Shown here one piece after another: positions 8,186 to 15,168 of a DNA stretch of 30,405 nt. The notes under the pieces were generated by a model. That model did no database searches. It saw nothing but the letters and a program-made list of their open reading frames with translations, and was not told where the DNA came from. The DNA comes from an uncultured Pseudomonadota bacterium (GTDB taxonomy: Bacteria > Pseudomonadota > Gammaproteobacteria > Steroidobacterales > Steroidobacteraceae): NCBI GenBank assembly GCA_903910215.1, contig CAIVYV010000055.1, forward strand, positions 1 through 30,405, in the 5' to 3' direction. The stretch's first letter is position 1, and every line of letters begins with the position of its first letter. Position numbers and translations under genes: made by a program.

Positions 8186-9522
8186 CAGCCCCAATCATTC
8201 TTTGGTTTCGTCAAGATTTACGACTTGCCGACCATGCTGCGTTGACTGCAGCCGTCGAAAAAGGCGTGCCAATTATTCCCGTATTCCTCTGGTGCCCTGA
8301 GGAAGAAGGCGAATGGGCGCCAGGCGCCGCGACGCGTTGGTGGTTATATCAATCCTTGGGCTCGCTCGAGCGAGCGTTGAGCGAAAAGGGATCGCGGCTT
8401 GTCATTCGCCGCACGAAAGACAGCGCCGCCGAGCTACGTAAACTGATCAAAGAATCCGGTGCGACGGCGGTCTATTGGAGTCGTCGTTATGAGCCTCTGA
8501 TCATCGCGCGCGATCAGCTGATCAAGCAGAACTTGCGAGATGCCGGCATCGAAGCGCGCAGCTTCAATGCCGCTCTACTGGTCGAACCTTGGGATATACA
8601 AAATAACTCGGGGAAACCGTTTCAGGTTTTCACGCCGTATTGGCGCAAGGTATCGGCCACACTCGATCTGCCCAAACCACTCGCGACGCCCGCTCGGATC
8701 CCGACGCCACCGACCTGGCCGGTGAGCACTGAGCTCGATGCGTTGAAGTTATTGCCTAAGATTCACTGGTACAGCGGCATGCAGGAAGCCTGGCGACCGG
8801 GTGAGCGCGGCGCCATGCAGCACCTTGGCCGGTTTCTCGACGACAGCGTCGCGAACTACGGTGAAACGCGCAACCTTCCAGCACAAACGGGTACGTCGCG
8901 GCTGTCTCCCCATCTGCATTTCGGCGAGATTTCGCCGCGACAGATCTGGCACACGGCGGCAAAGTGGCGCGGCAGTCAATTCATGGCAGAGATCGGCTGG
9001 CGAGAGTTTGCACATCACCTGCTCTACCATTTTCCGCGCACCACCAACGAACCGCTGCGACTCGAATACCAGAAATTCCCATGGCGTGACGACGTCAAAC
9101 AATTGCAGGCCTGGCAACGTGGTCGTACTGGCGTTCCGCTCGTCGATGCAGGCATGCGCGAACTCTGGCACACCGGCTGGATGCACAATCGGGTGCGCAT
9201 GGTCGTCGCTTCGTTTCTAGTGAAAAACCTGCGGCTGCACTGGCTAGAGGGTGCACGCTGGTTCTGGGATACCTTGGTCGATGCGGACCTCGCCAGCAAC
9301 ACCCTCGGCTGGCAGTGGGCTGCGGGCTGCGGCGCTGACGCCGCGCCCTACTTCCGAGTATTCAACCCGGAAAGCCAGGCCGAGAAGTTCGATCCACAGA
9401 GTGAATACATCCAGCGCTGGATCGGGGGCGACAAGAACTATCCCGCCTCTCCCATCGTCGATTTAAAAGAATCCCGCGCGGCGGCCATCGCCGCATGGCA
9501 AACCTTGAGGAAGCCATCATGA
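8182..9522 (+). CDS. phrB: Deoxyribodipyrimidine photolyase, class I CPD type
   Basis: This FAD enzyme uses blue light to split cyclobutane pyrimidine dimers in DNA. Its 446 residues are slightly short of the usual 460-480 but contain both domains. These are an N-terminal Rossmann antenna domain (ILWFRQDLRLADHAAL) and a C-terminal helical FAD domain with IGWREFAHHLLYHFP, VPLVDAGMRELWHTGWMHNR and LGWQWAAGCGADAAPYFRV. The active-site glutamate (EIGWREF), the asparagine near the flavin and tryptophans of the electron-transfer chain are visible. The MHNRVRMV and DAAPYFRVFNP motifs favour a CPD photolyase over cryptochrome or (6-4) enzymes. The start overlaps the oxyR stop and the stop overlaps the Dabb start, each by 4 bases, so all three are probably translated from one mRNA. 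Confidence 0.96.
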   Translation: MTAPIILWFRQDLRLADHAALTAAVEKGVPIIPVFLWCPEEEGEWAPGAATRWWLYQSLGSLERALSEKGSRLVIRRTKDSAAELRKLIKESGATAVYWSRRYEPLIIARDQLIKQNLRDAGIEARSFNAALLVEPWDIQNNSGKPFQVFTPYWRKVSATLDLPKPLATPARIPTPPTWPVSTELDALKLLPKIHWYSGMQEAWRPGERGAMQHLGRFLDDSVANYGETRNLPAQTGTSRLSPHLHFGEISPRQIWHTAAKWRGSQFMAEIGWREFAHHLLYHFPRTTNEPLRLEYQKFPWRDDVKQLQAWQRGRTGVPLVDAGMRELWHTGWMHNRVRMVVASFLVKNLRLHWLEGARWFWDTLVDADLASNTLGWQWAAGCGADAAPYFRVFNPESQAEKFDPQSEYIQRWIGGDKNYPASPIVDLKESRAAAIAAWQTLRKPS

Positions 9523-9812
9523 TCAAGCACATCGTCGCGTGGCGACTCAGCGAAGACAACGACAAGGCGGTCAGCGCCGCCCATATCAAAGAATTACTGG
9601 AAGGATTGCGCGGCCAAATCCCAGGTCTGCTGCATATCGAAGTGGGCGTGAACGTGGTGACCGACGTAAACGCGGCCGATGTGGTTCTCTACAGTGAGTT
9701 CACCGATCTCGAGGCGCTCAAAACCTACCAAGCACATCCGCTGCATCAAGCGGTCGTGCCGAAGGTGAAGGCGCTCACGACGGAGCGCCGCTCAGTCGAC
9801 TACGAGGTCTGA
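9519..9812 (+). CDS. Dabb (stress-responsive alpha/beta barrel) domain protein
   Basis: This 97-residue single-domain Dabb protein begins MIKHIVAWRL, the usual start of this dimeric ferredoxin-like family. The conserved GLLHIEVGVN and YSEFTDLEALKTYQAHPLHQ segments follow. I chose the ATG at 9519 over the in-frame upstream ATG at 9495 because it gives the family N-terminus, has TGAGGA upstream and makes an ATGA overlap with the photolyase stop. The family includes stress-induced proteins of unclear function and some cyclases. Here the context suggests a role alongside peroxide or light stress. It ends two bases before the convergent acyl-CoA dehydrogenase stop, with no terminator visible. Confidence 0.93.
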   Translation: MIKHIVAWRLSEDNDKAVSAAHIKELLEGLRGQIPGLLHIEVGVNVVTDVNAADVVLYSEFTDLEALKTYQAHPLHQAVVPKVKALTTERRSVDYEV

Positions 9813-9814
9813 GG

Positions 9815-11614
9815 TCAAACGACGGCAGCGTCTACCTCAAGCACACTCGCGGCACCCGCACTGACCACGCGCGCGAGCGCGTGCGCCTGCGGCAGAATAT
9901 GACCCGCATAGAAACGCGCTGAAGCCAACTTGCCGCGCAGAAAGTCGACGTCTGCGCCTGACTCGCCGAGCTTGCGAGCCGCAATCGCAGCGGACTTGGT
10001 CAGCAACCAGCCTCCGATAACGTAGCCCGCGAGACGCAACGCCGGTACCGAGACGGCCAGTGCCCGCTCGGGTCCCTGCGCAGACGCCGCGAGCACGGAC
10101 TTGACCGCGAATTCCAATGCGTCGATCGCTTCGAGGGTTGCCGCCTTACTCTCGATCACGGCTGCCGTGACATCAGCGGCGCCCGTGGGAGTGATCGTCG
10201 CCAACTCGCTGCGCATATCGGCTATCAAAGAACCCATCGCGGCTCCGCGGTCGCGCGCCAATTTACGGCCGATAAAATCGTTCGATTGAATCGCCGTCGT
10301 ACCTTCGTAAATGGTGGTGATACGCACGTCACGGTAAGGCTGCGCCGCGCCTGTTTCTTCGACGAAACCCATGCCGCCGTGTATTTGCACACCGAGTGAC
10401 GCAAGCTCGATGCCCGCTTCGGTGCTGCAGGCTTTGACGACCGGGATCAGCAAATCACCGCGCGTCTGCGCGGCCGCTTTGATGGCAGCATCCGGATGAC
10501 GCGCACCGAGATCGAGCTGGAAAGATGCGTACAGCGCCACCGCACGCAACGCCTCGATCTGCGATTTCATCGTCAGCAGCATGCGCTTCACATCAGGGTG
10601 ATAAATGATCGGTGCGGGCGCGTTGATGCCCGGCACCGGCGGCTTGCCCTGCACGCGGGTGCGCGCCCATTCCGCTGCCTGCTGATAGGCTCGATCAGCC
10701 ACAGCATAGCCTTCGAGACCCACCGACAAACGCGCCGCATTCATCATCACGAACATGTATTCGAGACCACGATTGGCCTCACCGACGAGATAACCGATCG
10801 CGCCCTGCTTCTGGCCATAGGCCATCACACAAGTTGGACTCGCATGGATACCGAGCTTGTGTTCGATCGAAATACTCTGCACATCGTTGCGCTCGCCGAT
10901 AGACCCGTCGGCGTTCACCAAAAACTTCGGCACGATGAACATCGAAATGCCCTTGACGCCTGCCGGTGCTCCGTCGATACGGGCCAGCACGAGATGGATC
11001 GTGTTGGGCGTGAAATCGTGATCACCGTAAGTGATGAAGATCTTCTGGCCGAAGAGACGGTAATGATCTCCATCGGGTTGCGCACGAGTCCGAATCGCAG
11101 CGAGGTCCGAACCTGCTTGCGGCTCGGTGAGGTTCATCGTGCCGGTCCACTCGCCGCTCACCATCTTGGCGAGATAAAGGTGCTTCTGTTCTTCCGTGCC
11201 GTATTGTTCGATCGCTTCGACGGCGCCTTGGGTCAGCATCGGGCATAACTTGAACGACAGATTCGATGCCGCCCAAAGCTCTTCGACCGCCGTGCCGATC
11301 ACATAAGGAACGCCCTGACCACCGTGTTCGGGCGAAGCGCGCAAACTCGCCCAACCACCCTCGACAAACTGCTGGTAAGCCGCTTTGAAGCCCGGCGCGC
11401 CGATGACGCCATCCGGCGTCCAACGAGCGCCGTCGCGATCGCCTGATTTGTAGAGGGGATCGAGCACCGTCTCGGCAAACTTGCCTGCTTCCTCGAGGAC
11501 GGCATCGGCCAGATCGAGTGAAAACTCGGCATACGCAGGACAGGCCTGCAGAGCCGATTCACCGATCAGCTCATGCATGTTGAAACGCAGATCCTTCAGT
11601 GGCGCGCGGTACAT
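9815..11614 (-). CDS. Acyl-CoA dehydrogenase, long form (about 600 residues, FadE/DmdC-like)
   Basis: This FAD-dependent dehydrogenase introduces the alpha-beta double bond into an acyl-CoA. The 599 residues show the N-terminal helical domain, the middle beta domain (TGTMNLTEPQAGSDLAAI, FITYGDHDF) and the C-terminal helical domain with GGMGFVEETGAAQPYRD. The catalytic base is E437 in TTIYEGTTAIQ. An extra C-terminal domain of about 130 residues distinguishes it from 380-residue short-chain enzymes. It places it in the group that includes 3-methylmercaptopropionyl-CoA dehydrogenase DmdC and several medium/long-chain FadE paralogues. Substrate chain length cannot be read from the sequence. AAAGGAT precedes the ATG. 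A LysR gene ends 39 bases upstream on the same strand and may be co-transcribed. Confidence 0.95.
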   Translation of the reverse strand: MYRAPLKDLRFNMHELIGESALQACPAYAEFSLDLADAVLEEAGKFAETVLDPLYKSGDRDGARWTPDGVIGAPGFKAAYQQFVEGGWASLRASPEHGGQGVPYVIGTAVEELWAASNLSFKLCPMLTQGAVEAIEQYGTEEQKHLYLAKMVSGEWTGTMNLTEPQAGSDLAAIRTRAQPDGDHYRLFGQKIFITYGDHDFTPNTIHLVLARIDGAPAGVKGISMFIVPKFLVNADGSIGERNDVQSISIEHKLGIHASPTCVMAYGQKQGAIGYLVGEANRGLEYMFVMMNAARLSVGLEGYAVADRAYQQAAEWARTRVQGKPPVPGINAPAPIIYHPDVKRMLLTMKSQIEALRAVALYASFQLDLGARHPDAAIKAAAQTRGDLLIPVVKACSTEAGIELASLGVQIHGGMGFVEETGAAQPYRDVRITTIYEGTTAIQSNDFIGRKLARDRGAAMGSLIADMRSELATITPTGAADVTAAVIESKAATLEAIDALEFAVKSVLAASAQGPERALAVSVPALRLAGYVIGGWLLTKSAAIAARKLGESGADVDFLRGKLASARFYAGHILPQAHALARVVSAGAASVLEVDAAVV

Positions 11615-11653
11615 CGGGCGATCCTTTCAACTTCGACAGGGATTGAACTCATT

Positions 11654-12577
11654 CTAACCCGCTAGCGCGGGGACGATGTTGGCCGCAAGGAACTCAACCA
11701 ACGACTTCACGCGCTCGTCCTCGGCAAGTCTGCCGGGGTAGAGCGCACACAACGGGGCCTGCTCGGGCAGCACCCAGTCAGGCAACACGCGTTTGAGCTT
11801 CTGGGTGGCGAGCCCCTGCCGACACAGGAACTCCGGCAAAACCCCGATGCCGAGGCCCGCGGCCACCGAAGCATGTAAGAGGGCGGGATCGTTGACCGCC
11901 AGTTTCGGACGTACGGTGATCTCGGCTCGTCGGTTGCCGTGTGCGAGACGAATCACAAACAGCGGTCCATGGGTCGAATCGGGCGTCAGCAACTCGTGCC
12001 GGTCGAGCTCCTCTGGCGTCGCTGGAACGCCGACCCTCTGCAGGTAGGCTGGCGTCGCACACAGGATCGCCGGCGGTGCGCCGAGCACCCGGGCGACCGG
12101 CGAGTCCGCCGCCGCCGGGTCAGCCGCGACGGCACCGGCGCGAATGACAACGTCGTAGTCGGCCCTTGGGGTGTCGCCGACTTCACCCAAATCCACCTCG
12201 AGCGGGATCTGCGGAAAGCGCTCCAGGAATCTCGGCACGAGCGGCGCAAGTAGCACCCGTCCGTACGTGGTGTCGGCCAATACCCGCAGCGGCCCCTGCC
12301 GCTGCACGGTCAGGTTCGCTGACTGTTGGCGCACACGCTCGGCCGCCTCCAGAATGGCGCGACAGGCGGGGAGCAATTGCTCACCGGCTGGGGTTAAGGC
12401 GAGGCGGCGCGTGGTGCGGGTCAGCAACTTCAGACCGAGCTCACGCTCGAGCTCAGCCACGGCCCGACTGACGGCGGCTTTGGGCACTTTGAACGCCCGG
12501 GCAGCCGCCGAGAAACCGTTCAGATCGACGACCTTCGCGAAGGTGGCCATATGAGCGGGAGACCATATTTGAGACAT
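11654..12577 (-). CDS. LysR-type transcriptional regulator (CrgA-like substrate domain)
   Basis: This 307-residue regulator has an N-terminal winged helix-turn-helix (FSAAARAFKVPKAAVSRAV, then LGLKLLTRTTRRLALTPAGE). A periplasmic-binding-like effector domain starts near residue 92 (GPLRVLADTTYGRVLLAP). The PKAAVSRAV and TTRRLALTPAG signatures fit the large CrgA/AaeR-like subgroup. The effector is unknown. The gene is divergent from the DUF1838-DUF1993-reductase unit across 84 bases, the classic layout for a LysR protein controlling its neighbour. It also lies upstream of the acyl-CoA dehydrogenase on the same strand, so either could be its target. Confidence 0.95.
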   Translation of the reverse strand: MSQIWSPAHMATFAKVVDLNGFSAAARAFKVPKAAVSRAVAELERELGLKLLTRTTRRLALTPAGEQLLPACRAILEAAERVRQQSANLTVQRQGPLRVLADTTYGRVLLAPLVPRFLERFPQIPLEVDLGEVGDTPRADYDVVIRAGAVAADPAAADSPVARVLGAPPAILCATPAYLQRVGVPATPEELDRHELLTPDSTHGPLFVIRLAHGNRRAEITVRPKLAVNDPALLHASVAAGLGIGVLPEFLCRQGLATQKLKRVLPDWVLPEQAPLCALYPGRLAEDERVKSLVEFLAANIVPALAG

Positions 12578-12609
12578 GGGCGATACTCTGACAGCGTTTG
12601 TTGTCGTTA

Positions 12610-12637
12610 TTGTTGCAAATCAGAATCAAAATAGAAA
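12610..12637 (+). promoter_or_regulatory. Weak candidate promoter for the DUF1838 unit in the LysR divergent gap
   Basis: TTGTTG (12610-12615) lies 16 bases before TAGAAA (12632-12637), matching consensus at 3 and 4 of 6 positions. Activated LysR targets often have poor -35 boxes. The gap (12578-12661) is clearly AT-richer than its flanks. I could not define a convincing T-N11-A operator. Confidence 0.25.
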
Positions 12638-12661
12638 TCGTAGAACATGGGAGGGACGAAA

Positions 12662-13630
12662 ATGACGCACTGGATTCGAACGCATCGGACGCGCCACAGA
12701 CTGCTGCTGGCGACGCTCGCCGGTGTCCTGCTCGTCGCCACGACGACCGCCACAGCAGCGGATGATTTCCTCGCGGCGCCCGCGATCCGTAAAGGCAGCG
12801 AAGCACTGCAATGGAGCGCCAAGCTCACCTGTGGGACGACCGAGTCCGGGGTCACTCGCTATGGCATGTGGGAGGGTTATCTCTACAGCCGAGCTCCCGG
12901 CGAAAAAGATCGCCAGTTGTTCGCGGTCATCGGGATCAATACACGCCAGTGCGAACGACATGTCGACCCCGTGCGCGGCGCGGGCTTCAGAAGCATCTCG
13001 CGCGAGATCATGGTCTACCTCGATCCGACCACGGGCGACATCATCGACACTTGGAAGAATCCGTGGACCGGCGAGACGGTGGAGGTGATCCACGCTGCCA
13101 ACGACCCGGTGAATATGCGCCAACCCACCTACGAGAAGATGGCCAACGGCGAGCCACTGGAGGTCACCCTCCGGCACTACGGCGACACTCTGGTCGCTTC
13201 GCGTGAGGTGCCGCTTTTTTATGAGAACCCGCTGGCCGGGGGCTATCAGGAATACATCGGCGGCACCTACCACGCGATGGAGATCTTCAACACGTACTAC
13301 AAAGCAGCCGACTTCCTTGATGCTCGCAAGATCCGGATATCCGAATCCAAGATCTCCTGGCAACGAATCTCGGGTTGGCTCCCCTGGATGAAGATGCGCG
13401 ATCGTCCTGGAGTCATGATCTTCAACGCCACCGGTTTCTCCACCTTCGATCGCAGCCAGATTTCGCCGAAGCTCCTGAAGGTGCTCGAAACTCGATATCC
13501 CGACTATCTTTCACCACCGCCCCTCGGCGATCCGCGCCCGAATGAGACGACCTGGACAGTCACCAAGCGCTGGATCGACGAACATCGCGGCAAAGCAGAT
13601 AAAACCGACAAGACCTCCGGAGGACACTGA
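12662..13630 (+). CDS. Exported DUF1838 family protein
   Basis: This 322-residue protein has a signal peptide: a basic n-region (THWIRTHRTRHR), a hydrophobic core (LLLATLAGVLLVA) and a probable cleavage near ATA-ADD. The mature part resembles the DUF1838 family, with KLTCGTTESGVTRYGMWEGY, AVIGINTRQCE, MVYLDPTTGDIIDTWKNPWTG and a C-terminal WLPWMKMRDRPGVMIFNATG segment. I preferred the ATG at 12662 over the one at 12647 because GGGAGGG (12649-12655) sits 6 bases before it. No enzymatic function is established for this family. Tryptophan- and aromatic-rich motifs suggest ligand binding. It is the first gene of a tight unit with DUF1993 and an aldo/keto reductase, divergent from a LysR regulator. 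Confidence 0.88.
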   Translation: MTHWIRTHRTRHRLLLATLAGVLLVATTTATAADDFLAAPAIRKGSEALQWSAKLTCGTTESGVTRYGMWEGYLYSRAPGEKDRQLFAVIGINTRQCERHVDPVRGAGFRSISREIMVYLDPTTGDIIDTWKNPWTGETVEVIHAANDPVNMRQPTYEKMANGEPLEVTLRHYGDTLVASREVPLFYENPLAGGYQEYIGGTYHAMEIFNTYYKAADFLDARKIRISESKISWQRISGWLPWMKMRDRPGVMIFNATGFSTFDRSQISPKLLKVLETRYPDYLSPPPLGDPRPNETTWTVTKRWIDEHRGKADKTDKTSGGH

Positions 13631-13632
13631 TC

Positions 13633-14139
13633 ATGTCGTTAAGCGTTCATTCGATGACCGTCGCCGCCTTCGTGCCGATGCTCGAGAACCTCGAGAAAAT
13701 TCTGGGTAAGGCAGCCGCCCATGCCGCCGAGCGCAAGCTCGATGAAGGAGTGCTGGAAGGCTGGCGGCTCACGCCGGACATGTTCGCCCTGCGTCGCCAA
13801 GTGCAGCTGACCAGCGACTTCGCCAAGAACAGCATCGCGCGTCTCGCGGGTATCGAGCCGCCGAAGATGCCGGATGAGGAAAAAACTCTCGCCGAGCTGC
13901 AGGCTCGTGTTCGCGCCACCGTGACGTGGCTGCAAAGCATCACGCCCGCGCAACTCGAAGGCGCAGAGACACGCCACATCGTGGTGCCGCTGCGTACGCG
14001 TACGCTCGAAATGGACGGTTTGCCCTTCATCCAACGCTGGGTACTGCCCAACTTCTACTTCCACATGACGACGACCTACGCGCTGCTTCGACAGGCCGGG
14101 GTCTCGCTGGGCAAACAGGACTTCCTCGGCGGAGTTTGA
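13633..14139 (+). CDS. DUF1993 family protein (DinB-like helical bundle)
   Basis: This 168-residue cytoplasmic protein matches the DUF1993 pattern. It has SLSVHSMTVAAFVPMLENLEKIL at the N-terminus, LTPDMFALRRQVQLTSDFAK and a C-terminal LPNFYFHMTTTYALLRQAGV. The family is predicted to adopt the DinB four-helix bundle. The conserved histidine in YFHMTTTY lies where DinB-like proteins place a metal ligand. No activity is known. GGAGGA, about 12 bases before the ATG, is inside the end of the DUF1838 gene, and the two genes are separated by 2 bases. Co-expression with the neighbouring exported protein and reductase is therefore very likely. Confidence 0.88.
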   Translation: MSLSVHSMTVAAFVPMLENLEKILGKAAAHAAERKLDEGVLEGWRLTPDMFALRRQVQLTSDFAKNSIARLAGIEPPKMPDEEKTLAELQARVRATVTWLQSITPAQLEGAETRHIVVPLRTRTLEMDGLPFIQRWVLPNFYFHMTTTYALLRQAGVSLGKQDFLGGV

Positions 14140-14144
14140 GTCTC

Positions 14145-15161
14145 ATGCAAAAGCGCGCGCTCGGCACACAGGGTCTGTCGGTCTCTGCTCTTGGGCTTGG
14201 CACCATGGGCATGTCGGGTGTCGCCGGCATGCCCTTGATGTATGGCGCGCCAGATGAAGCCGAAGGCATCGCGACGATTCATCACGCTCTCGAGCTTGGT
14301 ATCGATTTCTTTGATACCGCCGAAGTCTACGGCCCCTACGTCAACGAAGCGCTACTCGCCCGCGCGCTCGGCACACGACGTCATGAGGTCGTGATCGCGA
14401 CGAAGTTCGGCTTTTCGATCACCCCGGATGGAAAGATGGCCGGTGTCGATGGCAGCCCGGCCAACGTGCGCCGCGCACTCGAGGGCTGTCTGCAACGACT
14501 CGGCACCGACCACATCGACCTTTGGTATCAGCACCGACGCGATCGCAGCGTGCCGATCGAAGAGACCGTCGGCGTGATGGCCGAGCAGGTCAAGGCAGGC
14601 AAGGTTCGCTACCTCGGTTTGTCGGAGATGAGTGCCGAGACGATCCGGCGCGCCCATGCGGTGCACCCGATCAGTGCAGTCCAGAGTGAATGGTCTCTGT
14701 GGGAGCGGAATCTCGAAGAGCCGGGTGCGGATGGCTCAGCGAGCATCGTCGCCACCTGCCGTGAGCTCGGTATTGGCCTTGTGCCTTACAGCCCTCTCGG
14801 TCGCGGCTTTCTCGGCGGCACGTTACCCGATCCTGCGACCCTGCCCGATTCGGACTATCGCAAGCACGACCCCCGCCTGCAGGGTGACAACTATCAACGC
14901 AACCTGCGCTTGCTGACGGCCGTGAATCGCATGGCCGCGGTGCGCGAGGCGACTCCGGCACAGATCGCCTTGGCGTGGCTACTGGCCAAGGGCAATGACG
15001 TCGTGCCCATCCCGGGAACGAAACGACGTCGATATCTCGAGGAAAATGTCGGCGCCACGACGCTTACTTTGTCCGCCACCGAACTCGCGGAACTCGACGC
15101 ACTCGGTACTGCAGCAGGACCTCGCTACACCGAGCGCGCACTGAGCATGATCGAGCGCTGA
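14145..15161 (+). CDS. Aldo/keto reductase (AKR13-like)
   Basis: This 338-residue NADPH-dependent (beta/alpha)8-barrel oxidoreductase is predicted to act on aldehydes or ketones. The catalytic tetrad is complete: Asp57 in DFFDTAEVYG, Tyr62 in the same motif, Lys87 in VIATKFGF and His130 in DLWYQHRRD. The cofactor region includes VPYSPLGRGFLGG and IPGTKRRRYLEENVGA. The N-terminus MQKRALGTQGLSVSALGLGT defines the start at 14145. The longer in-frame extension to 13926 only overlaps the DUF1993 gene. GGAG lies about 10 bases upstream. It closes the DUF1838-DUF1993 unit and converges on ybbP with a 7-base gap. The substrate is unknown. Confidence 0.94.
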   Translation: MQKRALGTQGLSVSALGLGTMGMSGVAGMPLMYGAPDEAEGIATIHHALELGIDFFDTAEVYGPYVNEALLARALGTRRHEVVIATKFGFSITPDGKMAGVDGSPANVRRALEGCLQRLGTDHIDLWYQHRRDRSVPIEETVGVMAEQVKAGKVRYLGLSEMSAETIRRAHAVHPISAVQSEWSLWERNLEEPGADGSASIVATCRELGIGLVPYSPLGRGFLGGTLPDPATLPDSDYRKHDPRLQGDNYQRNLRLLTAVNRMAAVREATPAQIALAWLLAKGNDVVPIPGTKRRRYLEENVGATTLTLSATELAELDALGTAAGPRYTERALSMIER

Positions 15162-15168
15162 GGCGCCT

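Noticed and set aside
10496..11248. 250-codon rightward frame antisense to the acyl-CoA dehydrogenase
   Set aside because: It is rich in His and Arg, has no family similarity, and lies wholly inside a gene with an intact catalytic residue and conserved domains.
11658..11671. CCCGC/GCGGG mini-hairpin at the end of the LysR gene as a terminator
   Set aside because: Only 5 bp, no T-run on the minus strand, and only 39 bases before the next gene on the same strand.
14145..14240. Longer aldo/keto reductase start at 13926
   Set aside because: The extra 73 residues only translate the DUF1993 gene in another frame. The family N-terminus and a ribosome binding site support 14145.
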